Below, one piece after another: positions 8,406 to 16,290 of a stretch of DNA of 64,000 bases (position 1 is its first letter; each line of letters begins with the position of its first letter). This stretch comes from Spartinivicinus marinus (GTDB lineage: Bacteria > Pseudomonadota > Gammaproteobacteria > Pseudomonadales > Zooshikellaceae). A program made the translations under genes and the position numbers. The notes under the pieces were generated by a model. The model was not told the DNA's origin, made no database searches, and was given only the letters and a program-made list of their open reading frames with translations. The DNA lies in contig NZ_JAPJZK010000004.1 in the NCBI RefSeq assembly GCF_026309355.1, positions 57,917 to 121,916 of the forward strand, written 5' to 3'.

Positions 8406-10412
8406 TTAAATCCGGTCGTGACTCATCAGGGTTAACACCACGTCATCAAATTCCGTGGGTATCGACGAAAACTCCGACGGGGCTGAATTAGGCATAGAAG
8501 TTGGCTGCACCGGTCGCACAGTGGGTAATTGTTGCAGCGATTTCGCTAAGGCTTGCCCGAGTTTTTGTTCGTCTAGTGTTACAGTGGGTGAAGGGGAATT
8601 AGCCACTGCTGTATTGATATAATCATGGCCTTCAACTGCTGTACTTGGCCTGTCGTAAATATTGAGTGGCGCTGGATCAACGGGGGAAGAATGCCGATTC
8701 ACATCAGCTGAGACAGGTTCTGCTATAGTAGTAGAGCTAATCCTACCCTGATGTTGGCTGGTGGTCGCAGTATTCACCACCAGCTTGTCTGTATCTTTAA
8801 ACTGTAATTCAGAGTGATCTACCTCGATAGTTTGAGGATCTGCTTTTGGGGTTTCCAACACAGATACGGCAGCTGTAGTAGGCTTTTCTGCTAAATAATC
8901 ACTGGCAGTCTGGCCAGCTAGATCACCTAACCAGTTACCAGCCACTCCACCAATAATGCCACCAATCAATCCGCCTACGGCTGTCCCTAACAATGGCACT
9001 ACACTACCTAACGAGGCACCCGCCATTGCCCCCGCAGCGGCACCTCCCATTGTCCCTGTAGTTGCAGCGCCCATCTGCACTACCTTTTGGGGCACTGATA
9101 AATCCTCACGATCTTGTAAGGCTTCATAAGTCGTTGCGGCAGTGACGACACCTGCCACTGGGCCACCAAATTTAGCGAGCTTACCAAGTTTGGATAACCA
9201 ACGACGGCTACGATTATTACGACGACGATTGTTGTCTTGATCATTCGACCGCTGTTGTCTGTCTAATTCATCAAGGCCTATATCTGGCCTATCACTGCCA
9301 CAACAGCAGCTGGCTTGTTGGGCGAGTTGATTGGAAATATTCTGCAGCAACTGCTGGGTATTTCTTTCCTCGCTAATTAACGAAAACGTTTGCCGTTCCA
9401 ATTGATCACTGACGAGTTGCTGTTGCTGGCTTTGGTGTACCTGCGCTTGCACTGCTGCGTGTTGTTGCTGTCCCACCGACAACTGTGGTGTTTCAGAAGC
9501 TGGGGGTATGGCTGGCGCTGCCTGAGCGCTGTCGGGTTGATTAGGGCGTTGGTCATTTGTTGCACGATACTGAGGTGTTGCTGACTGACTGACATTGGCG
9601 GCGCTTGCGGTATTTTCTGCCCGAGTCGTATTGGAATGTGTCGTATTTGCTCTATTGGTGTTGGTCGCCTGTGTTGTATTGGCTGACCTGTTTTCTGCTT
9701 GGCGGTTAGGTCGGTTTGCGCGGTTAGTTGTTCTATTTTGAGTGCTATTGGTATTAGCACGATCCCCGCGGACACGATTAAATAACCCCTGGGCGTGGTG
9801 CATTAACCCCATGGTTTCTTTAGCGACTGACCATAACCCTCCGCCTAATGCATAGCCCGCTAAATCCCCTTGATGGGTTCCCATTGAAGCCTGCAATTTA
9901 CCAAACTGCGTGCTGAGTTGAGCACGACTGGCAAACTGACCGTTAGCTAACCGAATTGGCGCACTTTGATGAGTCGTATTGGCGGCAGCGGTTGTATTTT
10001 CATTTGTAGTGATTGGTGTTGTTTGGTCTCCATCTGACGTAGAATGAGCGGCCTGTAGTCCTGCCAGACTATGTTGTTGATCTGCTTCGGCAGGTGTTGC
10101 GGCTACAACCTCGGGTTGTGGCTGGTTTTGTTCGGCAATGACGGTGTGTTCTACCAGGGTATTTTCAACGACAAATGGTGTGTTGGCAGGAATTGACTCT
10201 GCTGCGCTAGCAGTAATCGCTGTTGGCTCTACCTGCACCGTTACACCAGCATTCAGCCCCTCAGTATTGTCTGCGACCGTTTCCAATAAATCGACAATTT
10301 CACTGTCCCATGGGGATAAAACAGTATTTGGTGATTCGGTATCCACTACGGGTGTAGCCGCTATCAGTGTCCTATTAGCGGCGACGTTGGTTTCGTTGTT
10401 GGAGCTGGTCAT
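8406..10412 (-). CDS. Tail tape-measure protein
   Basis: This 668-residue protein lies directly after the tail chaperone, where tape measures lie. The N-terminal 350 residues are low-complexity, rich in Asn, Thr, Ala and Gln. A Gln-rich helix follows, then an unusual CCCGSDRPD segment (about residue 370). A basic stretch RRRNNRSRRW precedes a glycine-zipper hydrophobic region (about 410-495) with repeated GxxxG and AxxxG spacing, a hallmark of tape measures that insert into the host membrane. At about 0.15 nm per residue it predicts a tail near 100 nm. The Asn/Thr-rich filler is unusual for a helical tape measure. Confidence 0.7.
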   Translation of the reverse strand: MTSSNNETNVAANRTLIAATPVVDTESPNTVLSPWDSEIVDLLETVADNTEGLNAGVTVQVEPTAITASAAESIPANTPFVVENTLVEHTVIAEQNQPQPEVVAATPAEADQQHSLAGLQAAHSTSDGDQTTPITTNENTTAAANTTHQSAPIRLANGQFASRAQLSTQFGKLQASMGTHQGDLAGYALGGGLWSVAKETMGLMHHAQGLFNRVRGDRANTNSTQNRTTNRANRPNRQAENRSANTTQATNTNRANTTHSNTTRAENTASAANVSQSATPQYRATNDQRPNQPDSAQAAPAIPPASETPQLSVGQQQHAAVQAQVHQSQQQQLVSDQLERQTFSLISEERNTQQLLQNISNQLAQQASCCCGSDRPDIGLDELDRQQRSNDQDNNRRRNNRSRRWLSKLGKLAKFGGPVAGVVTAATTYEALQDREDLSVPQKVVQMGAATTGTMGGAAAGAMAGASLGSVVPLLGTAVGGLIGGIIGGVAGNWLGDLAGQTASDYLAEKPTTAAVSVLETPKADPQTIEVDHSELQFKDTDKLVVNTATTSQHQGRISSTTIAEPVSADVNRHSSPVDPAPLNIYDRPSTAVEGHDYINTAVANSPSPTVTLDEQKLGQALAKSLQQLPTVRPVQPTSMPNSAPSEFSSIPTEFDDVVLTLMSHDRI

Positions 10413-10560
10413 GTAATTTAATTACCGTCGACACATCACAAGCGAGTAAATCCCCTAAGTTTTGTTGGCCCTGTAAACATAAATTGGCTAATAAAATATG
10501 CCAGCCTTTTAGGTTATATATCTGGCAACTGGAAGTAATCCCGAAAGGGAAAAAATAAAG
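10375..10560 (-). CDS. Frameshift extension of tail assembly chaperone
   Basis: This 61-codon frame has no ATG, and no GTG or TTG before its last quarter. It opens just inside the 3' end of the 259-residue gene in the +1 (or -2) frame and continues past that gene's stop. It reads KGWHILLANLCLQGQQNLG, then DLLACDVSTVIKLHDQL, and ends 38 bp inside the tape-measure gene. This matches the classic layout in which a shifted chaperone product overlaps the tape-measure start. A slip-prone T6-C3-T3 run lies at the frame's start. The frame is seen; use of the shift is inference. Confidence 0.6.
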   Translation of the reverse strand, partial: LYFFPFGITSSCQIYNLKGWHILLANLCLQGQQNLGDLLACDVSTVIKLHDQLQQRNQRRR

Positions 10561-11293
10561 TTAACCCGTCATTATTTTTTTGCACCTCACAATCACAAGT
10601 CGGTACTTGAGTGGTTAATTGCAGTTGGCCATCATGCATGACCGACGGCAAGCCGTGTTGTAATTCAGTGAGTTTTTCACTGATCAGTTGTTTTAATTGG
10701 ATAAACTCACTGGCCGTTAATTTAAATAACCATTGTTTTTTGGCTTCATCCTCTACATTTTGCTCAGCAAAATCCAGACAATAGGTTATTTCTGATAATG
10801 GTAATTCCGCTTTTTTTTGTCGGTATTCGGCGCTGTGATTCTCTAACTGATTGAGAATGAGTTTAAATTGTTCAAGTTGCTCTAACGCCTCACCTGTCAG
10901 TGGTTTAATATTCAATACTTCTCCCTTAAAAACAACTTCTCGATAAGGCTTAGCTTTAAGTGTTGTACTGCTATCAGCCAAATCCCTTAAATCCAAGCGG
11001 TAGCTCAGCGCTTTATCACAGCTGGGGCAGGTATAATCCAGGGTCATCTGAGTATCTGGCAAGGTGTGCAGGGCATACCAATACACCGCCAGGCGTCTGT
11101 CATCCCCGGTCCATTGGCGTGCATCACTGTAGGTTTCAGGGGCCTGTAATTGATTTAAATACTCCGTGGTGATGTGTTCTTCTAGTTCTGGCTGCGTATC
11201 GGCAATTGCCAGCATATCTTTTACTGTCGCTTCTCGTAATCGGATCGTTAATTCCGGTTGGCTGGGGCGGGGTAGGGGGGCTAAATAATGCAT
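10514..11293 (-). CDS. Tail assembly chaperone / gp26-gp51-like protein with zinc ribbon half-site
   Basis: This 259-residue protein has a CPSC motif (about residue 90, YTCPSCDKALSY) and a CDCEV pair near its C-terminus (about 235), which could complete a zinc site. CxxC-bearing proteins of this type occur among T4-like gp26/gp51 hub-assembly proteins and related tail chaperones. It lies immediately upstream of the tape measure, where tail chaperones are expected. Its 3' end overlaps a second frame that could extend it by ribosomal frameshifting. Function rests on position and loose similarity. Confidence 0.55.
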   Translation of the reverse strand: MHYLAPLPRPSQPELTIRLREATVKDMLAIADTQPELEEHITTEYLNQLQAPETYSDARQWTGDDRRLAVYWYALHTLPDTQMTLDYTCPSCDKALSYRLDLRDLADSSTTLKAKPYREVVFKGEVLNIKPLTGEALEQLEQFKLILNQLENHSAEYRQKKAELPLSEITYCLDFAEQNVEDEAKKQWLFKLTASEFIQLKQLISEKLTELQHGLPSVMHDGQLQLTTQVPTCDCEVQKNNDGLTLFFPFRDYFQLPDI

Positions 11294-11294
11294 A

Positions 11295-11792
11295 TTATCG
11301 AAACCTCGTAAAGGTCACGGAAAACTCTAAAAATCCAGGCTCAGTATAAGACTCGGTAATCTCGCCAGCCTGACTGGGATACACTAAAAAGGTGTTAATT
11401 AATTGCTCATTATTCTGTTCAGTAAGCTGCAATAGTTGCAACTGTCGTACATAACCCAGTGTTGGGTGTAAGGGTGGATTTAAGGTACCATCTGGATTCT
11501 GAATCCTGGCCATCCAATCGAGTAACCAACGGTGAATGCGCCGGTCTTGGTGATCGCGTAGGGTGACTGTTAGTAATCCCGGTTCCGCTTGATGGGGTAA
11601 ATTAACAAAACTCGCTCCAGTTAAAATGGGGTTAGTATTAATCGTAAACAGCCCATAGGTCACGTCTTTCACAAACAGCGCAAAGTCAGTGGGTTGGCCT
11701 TCAATCTCAAGTTTAAATTGCCAGTTTTGTTGAAAAGCCTGCTGGACACTGCGTTTAACCGCTAACCGTTGCTGAGTAAAATCGATAGCCAT
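11295..11792 (-). CDS. Tail tube- or baseplate-junction-like protein
   Basis: The 165-residue beta-rich protein has a strand pattern like the tail tube/gp54 group: NWQFKLEIEGQP, then FALFVKDVTYGLF, then a LTVTLRDHQDRRIHRWL segment before the final strands (FLEFSVTFTRFR). It lies between the tube genes and the tail chaperone, where a tube initiator or tube-to-baseplate protein would be. It starts 4 bp from the upstream gene. The assignment is from secondary-structure style and order. Confidence 0.45.
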   Translation of the reverse strand: MAIDFTQQRLAVKRSVQQAFQQNWQFKLEIEGQPTDFALFVKDVTYGLFTINTNPILTGASFVNLPHQAEPGLLTVTLRDHQDRRIHRWLLDWMARIQNPDGTLNPPLHPTLGYVRQLQLLQLTEQNNEQLINTFLVYPSQAGEITESYTEPGFLEFSVTFTRFR

Positions 11793-11796
11793 TTAC

Positions 11797-12357
11797 TTAA
11801 TGACTCAGCTGGGCTGCGGTTAAAAAGGGCGGATGCTCTTTCATGATTGCTTCCAGTTCAGTTAATTGCCCTCGAATATCCGCCTCTACCGGTAAATGGT
11901 CAGCGGATAATTCCGCAGCCTGGTGCATCCCCCGTAGCCGCTCATTATTCGCCAGGCTAATCAACCCGTGTAAATGGCTATGAATAAAACTGACTTTGGT
12001 ATGGGGTGGAAAATGGTCTTTATTGAAATCCCAGCGAGTAAGGTCCGAAAAATAAATAACCGTGACATCACCGGCTGACTTTTTACCAAATTTATAAATT
12101 AATGTATTGCCATGCAAAATAATCGGTGCCGGTTGCTGGCGTTCATCATAAGCCGTTAATAATCCTTCGTAATCGTCAGGGGCTTCAACACCCTCGGTCA
12201 ATTGTTCAGGGGTTAATACCATTGTTTTCTGAAAACCAATACTGTCATGATAGGTGCGACAACTGCGTTTTAATAAGGTTAAAAACGTCACTTCATCATC
12301 CAACAATAATAAGGAAAACTCCGCTTTAATATCGGCTAATAAATCCAATGGTGTCAT
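11797..12357 (-). CDS. Conserved tail-cluster protein of unknown function
   Basis: A 186-residue protein overlapping the tube gene upstream by 4 bp. It is predicted mixed alpha/beta, with an early helical part (LLADIKAEFSLLLLDD), a beta middle (ILHGNTLIYKFG) and a helical end. No catalytic motif or membrane segment is seen. Position between tube and junction protein suggests a tail terminator, tube chaperone or neck protein. Function is not assigned. Confidence 0.4.
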   Translation of the reverse strand: MTPLDLLADIKAEFSLLLLDDEVTFLTLLKRSCRTYHDSIGFQKTMVLTPEQLTEGVEAPDDYEGLLTAYDERQQPAPIILHGNTLIYKFGKKSAGDVTVIYFSDLTRWDFNKDHFPPHTKVSFIHSHLHGLISLANNERLRGMHQAAELSADHLPVEADIRGQLTELEAIMKEHPPFLTAAQLSH

Positions 12358-12872
12358 AGGCGTTCACACCAGTTGTAGTGAATGGTGATTGGAATTTGGA
12401 CGGTACCCACCCGGTTAGACGTATCTAATTCCCCAGGATCGGCTTTTACAATACAGTCTTCCAGTTGCCAGCCTCGGCGCTGTTGACCTTCCCCGACTAA
12501 CACCATTTCAATAGTGACGTATTTTTTCTGCTCAATAATTTCAAATAAAGTGTCTTGGACCAGGCCGGTTTTTAACTCCACCATATTCACGGTAATATCA
12601 CCGTCCCGTTTCACGGCACCGTATTGCTGAAAACCCTGGCCGTATAAACCAAAGTCCTCCACCGGCTCGCCGCGGGAAATCTCGGGTAATTGGGCGGTAC
12701 GGACTAATACGGTTAAATCCTCATAGCCTTTGATGGTCATCTCAAAATCAGACGCCACCGCACGCTCACCCATGGCCACGTTTTTTGAGTAAGCACGTTT
12801 TAATAAGGGAATATCGCCTTTAACATTGGGTATACGTGACATAATCACTGTTACTCCAGAAAATAAAACCAT
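12354..12872 (-). CDS. Tail tube protein, gp19-like
   Basis: The 172-residue product (an internal ATG begins MSRIPNVKGDI about 10 residues in) has the signature of tube proteins of T4-like myophages: a LVRTAQLPEISRGEPVEDFG segment followed by a GQQFQ-like loop and a central strand DGDITVNMVEL. The C-terminal half (VGTVQIPITIHYNW) gives the expected last strand. It lies downstream of the sheath and a second tube-like gene, as expected for a contractile tail. It overlaps its upstream neighbour by 1 bp. Confidence 0.7.
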   Translation of the reverse strand: MVLFSGVTVIMSRIPNVKGDIPLLKRAYSKNVAMGERAVASDFEMTIKGYEDLTVLVRTAQLPEISRGEPVEDFGLYGQGFQQYGAVKRDGDITVNMVELKTGLVQDTLFEIIEQKKYVTIEMVLVGEGQQRRGWQLEDCIVKADPGELDTSNRVGTVQIPITIHYNWCERL

Positions 12873-13474
12873 TAACCATAGGTGGCAGGGATATCACGAC
12901 GGGCCAGCATTTTTTCGGTTTTTATAGATAGCTGTACCAGTGCCTCTAATAAGTAACCGTTTTTATCCCGTGGCCCATCGAGCGGCACTTGCAAGCTTTC
13001 AATCACGCAAGGCCCACACATCACATTGCGACCAATATTAATCCAGACAGATTCGGGTTTGCGGCCCAGTGGCACTAAATCATTAACGTCAGGTGTGGCC
13101 ATTAACTCCAGCGCTTTAATGGCCGCTTCGACTTCATTTTTAGGGTCAACTAAGGCATACAATTGCAAGCTCAACGTAAACTGATGAGGCTGATTACCTT
13201 CCCATACCTGCTGGCTATTCAAGGTGGTGACCGATGTTAGCCCGGTTAACGATTGAGTTAACCCAGCGGATTTCTGGACCGGCTCTTGTGCGCCGAGCGA
13301 ATCAGTTTCAAAAGGGCTGGACCAGGTGGCACTGATGTCTTTGGTGGTACCCTCACCAATGGCACCTACTACCAATGTGGTATGTTGATGAATCCAACAT
13401 TTTAAGTAAGGGCTGATCCGATTGTCATTCAGCCCCACTTGCGTCAGCTCCCCTTGTTGCCAGAGCCCAGCCAT
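12872..13474 (-). CDS. Second tube-like or baseplate-cap protein
   Basis: This 200-residue, beta-rich protein contains a central HQFTLSLQLYALVDPKNEV strand-helix unit and GPRDKNGYLLEALVQLS near its end, similar in style to tube and tube-cap proteins. It sits between the 218-residue protein and the tube protein. Having two tube-fold genes is typical of contractile tails, where one forms the tube and another caps or initiates it. Which is the major tube protein is inferred from similarity to gp19, which favours the next gene. Confidence 0.5.
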   Translation of the reverse strand: MAGLWQQGELTQVGLNDNRISPYLKCWIHQHTTLVVGAIGEGTTKDISATWSSPFETDSLGAQEPVQKSAGLTQSLTGLTSVTTLNSQQVWEGNQPHQFTLSLQLYALVDPKNEVEAAIKALELMATPDVNDLVPLGRKPESVWINIGRNVMCGPCVIESLQVPLDGPRDKNGYLLEALVQLSIKTEKMLARRDIPATYG

Positions 13475-13478
13475 TTAA

Positions 13479-14135
13479 TTACAAGCCTCGCTGTGACCGC
13501 AACTTCATGGCTTTGGCCCGTGCCCGTTTGGCGGCGGCACTGTGTGCCTTGCGTCGTGCTTTTTTCAAGGCGGCTTTTTGCGCAGCCGTCATCCGGCGTT
13601 TACGAACAGGGATTTTTTTCAGGACAATCTTGCCATCAATGACACGTCGTTCGGCTTTATCCATCACCGGCTCTGGACGGATAATGGCGTATTCAGCGAC
13701 TAAGGTACCGTCGTCTTTAGGCTCGGTGCTGAGTTTATCTTCAATTTGCTGAGCGACGGTTAACGCACTGGCTTCATCCTGGCGTTCAAAGAGGGTTTTC
13801 ACATCCCGATTTTCAGCCCCTAATGCTGTAAGGGCAATAGCCGTTTCACGGGTTAAATCTTCATAATAATCTTCTTCCGGTTGGGTGATATCATCCTCAA
13901 TAGCAACGTCCGCCATCCCGGAGACAATTTCGGTCAGTGCATCCGGGGTCACTTCATCATTTTCTACCCAGGCTAACGCGCTAGCCATGGCACTTGCCCG
14001 TAATTGTTGATCCCCAAATTGGTCAATAATGCTATCCATAATTAATGGGTTGCTATTATCCAGACACCAATAGTCGATATCTGTCGTTTGTAAATCACCA
14101 GGGGAGCCGGTATCAAACATAAATAAATTCCTCAA
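13479..14135 (-). CDS. Phage protein with strongly basic C-terminal tail
   Basis: The 218-residue protein has an acidic N-terminal two-thirds (DITQPEEDYYEDLT, many Asp and Glu). It ends in about 45 residues dominated by Lys, Arg and Ala (for example KKARRKAHSAAAKRARAKAM). The tail resembles nucleic-acid-binding or packaged phage proteins. It lies between sheath and tube genes, an unusual place for a DNA-binding protein. Alternatives are a scaffold-like or tail-assembly protein. No family is recognised with confidence. Confidence 0.5.
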   Translation of the reverse strand: MRNLFMFDTGSPGDLQTTDIDYWCLDNSNPLIMDSIIDQFGDQQLRASAMASALAWVENDEVTPDALTEIVSGMADVAIEDDITQPEEDYYEDLTRETAIALTALGAENRDVKTLFERQDEASALTVAQQIEDKLSTEPKDDGTLVAEYAIIRPEPVMDKAERRVIDGKIVLKKIPVRKRRMTAAQKAALKKARRKAHSAAAKRARAKAMKLRSQRGL

Positions 14136-14139
14136 AAAA

Positions 14140-15960
14140 TTAGCGCATTAATTTGGGTTGCAGGGCAATGCGACGAGCCACACCGGTGGGTGCAAAACTC
14201 ACCTCGACTTGCCAAAGATCAATTTCCAGTTGTTTAATATCAATACGAAACGGGTTTTCCCCATCACGCTCGGGGTTTCGGGGATTCACAAACGCGCCGG
14301 CATCTACCCGGCGCTGACAAATGTCATTGGCTAAGGTGGTTAATAACGAGAGGGTTAGCCCATCGGGTTCAAACTTGGCGACACTCGCCGCCTGAATAAA
14401 TTCATGGGAAATGGCATTTAACACCGCCACCACATGTTCAAACCGTAAATAATTATTTTTGGGCCAGAGATTTAAACAGTCATTAATAAATTTTCCTTTA
14501 TCAACCGGATTCATCCGAGCCTCTACGCGCTCATCCGGTAATACAAAACCGGTGCTGTGTAAGGGCTCGATCCCACGCCGATTAATGAGGCCGCGGCTTT
14601 CACCCGCTGCCGTATAATGAGCACCCGAAACAGCGCCATGGCCGGTCGGTGTCGCATAACAACGGGCCTTGGCTGCCACCAATGCACCAGATGCCCCCCA
14701 CAAACTTTTACCACCGTACCACTCATCATTCGCTTTATAGGGGTAATGTATCGCCTGAGCCTGATAGCTTTCCAAATTGGCATCTTCCAGCCATTTAAGC
14801 GCAGCACTTTCCGTTAAGTAAGGAGGCACATCGAGCTTTAATTGGGTTAACCGACCTTCAGCAATCTCAATCGCGTGGGCTAATACAGCAGTGTCGTATT
14901 GCCCTGCGGCAAACAATAAATCAAAAGCCACATCATCGGATTTAAGGCGTGACCATGCTTCGATCCATTGTTGAGTTGTTGGTGATTCACCATTATTGCC
15001 ACCTGTAAAAGCGCCACTCAATGGCATTACATCAGCCCAGCGGGCGTTGTACGCTACCTGGCACCGAAACCGGGAAGAGCGTTCTTCCAAAACAGTTGGG
15101 GCATAAGCACTTAGGCCCTGATCATCAATATCATCAGTATCAATGCCTACCTGATAGGATTCTACTAACCGTGACTGACCATAGTGATCTTCATAAAAAG
15201 CCAGGGTAAAACGCTGGTCAACATCATCCAGGGCGGTAATTTCCACTCGGCGGTGATCACTGGGGTGACCATCTACCGGCCAGACCACTAACCAATAATC
15301 CTGAGCCACTGCCATGTCAGTGCCATAAGGATGACTTGCGGTTAATACGTCAGGTGGTGTTTGCTGGACCTTGCCATGAATCACCAGCTTGGTGCCACTG
15401 GTCATGGCTTCCAGATTGAGACTGTCGTCTTTAGCAATCCACAATACCGGGGTAGCGCCATGCTGAAAATGGTGCAGGTTATACAGCTGACTGTTAATGT
15501 CTACGGTCCAGCCATCTGCTTCAGTAGCACTCACAGTAAAATCTAAAGCAGACGACGATAGCAGTATTTTAATGGTGTCGCTTTCAACTATCGGTGTGGA
15601 TTGTATGGTGACTTTATAATCTTTAGCGGCGGGGGCTTCGGGTTTTACCGGAAATGCCAGGCTTGGAAATTGTGCCCCAGTGCCAACCACACGAACGACC
15701 TGACAGGCAGCACACTCAGTTAATGCATCCTTCAGATGCCGTAAGCCCTCGGCTTTGGTACCGGCGGACATGGGTAAAGGCTTGCCAAAAATCGATTGCC
15801 AATTATCCGCCGTAACCGTGACCGGCTTACCGACCGGGCCTTGCGAGGCTGCTACGACTGTTGCACCAATGGTCTGACTGCTGCCCGTGAGCGAAATATT
15901 GTTATCAATGGGTTTGAGTACGGTAATTCCCGCACTCTCCGTTATGGTTTGACTAATCAT
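14140..15960 (-). CDS. Contractile tail sheath protein
   Basis: The 606-residue protein carries sheath-family features. The N-terminus has a VVAASQGPVGKPVTVTA stretch followed by a FGKPL-type motif. The middle holds variable beta domains and a GGNNGESPTTQQWIEAWS segment. The C-terminal domain includes GLINRRGIEPL, VLNAISHEFIQA and a final LWQVEVSFAPTGVARRI strand. Its length is normal for T4-type sheath proteins. Sheath subunits polymerise around the tube and contract. It starts immediately upstream of the tube genes, in normal order. Confidence 0.85.
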   Translation of the reverse strand: MISQTITESAGITVLKPIDNNISLTGSSQTIGATVVAASQGPVGKPVTVTADNWQSIFGKPLPMSAGTKAEGLRHLKDALTECAACQVVRVVGTGAQFPSLAFPVKPEAPAAKDYKVTIQSTPIVESDTIKILLSSSALDFTVSATEADGWTVDINSQLYNLHHFQHGATPVLWIAKDDSLNLEAMTSGTKLVIHGKVQQTPPDVLTASHPYGTDMAVAQDYWLVVWPVDGHPSDHRRVEITALDDVDQRFTLAFYEDHYGQSRLVESYQVGIDTDDIDDQGLSAYAPTVLEERSSRFRCQVAYNARWADVMPLSGAFTGGNNGESPTTQQWIEAWSRLKSDDVAFDLLFAAGQYDTAVLAHAIEIAEGRLTQLKLDVPPYLTESAALKWLEDANLESYQAQAIHYPYKANDEWYGGKSLWGASGALVAAKARCYATPTGHGAVSGAHYTAAGESRGLINRRGIEPLHSTGFVLPDERVEARMNPVDKGKFINDCLNLWPKNNYLRFEHVVAVLNAISHEFIQAASVAKFEPDGLTLSLLTTLANDICQRRVDAGAFVNPRNPERDGENPFRIDIKQLEIDLWQVEVSFAPTGVARRIALQPKLMR

Positions 15961-16214
15961 GCCACCTCATCAATACGCATGGTAATCGCTGGAAAACCTT
16001 TTAACACTTCTTTTAAATGCACGACTTCTGATTCTGTAAAAATATCCGGGGCAGTATTCGCATGCCCAGCAATCCAGATTCGACGTTTACTCAAGGTGCA
16101 TTCCAACGGTGACACACTGGCATTTTTAAAAACCACTTCAAAAAAGCGTTCGGCTGACTCGGGTTTATCTTCAGTAGCGGTGTCAGTTGACGTATTTTTG
16201 CGGCGAGTTGCCAT
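15957..16214 (-). CDS. Small phage protein, possible head-tail or sheath partner
   Basis: This 85-residue protein overlaps the sheath start by 4 bp. It has a charged, likely disordered N-terminus rich in Thr, Lys and Glu, then a beta-rich core (FEVVFKNASVSPLECTLSKRR is partly strand-like) and a helical end. Its position between the capsid-like gene and the sheath suggests a neck or adaptor protein. No family is recognised. Confidence 0.45.
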   Translation of the reverse strand: MATRRKNTSTDTATEDKPESAERFFEVVFKNASVSPLECTLSKRRIWIAGHANTAPDIFTESEVVHLKEVLKGFPAITMRIDEVA

Positions 16215-16290
16215 AGCCTACACTCCAAAAAATAATTAAAAACAATCGAAAAAAAAAGAATCAAAAAATAACTCATTAACTCAGTGCCGC

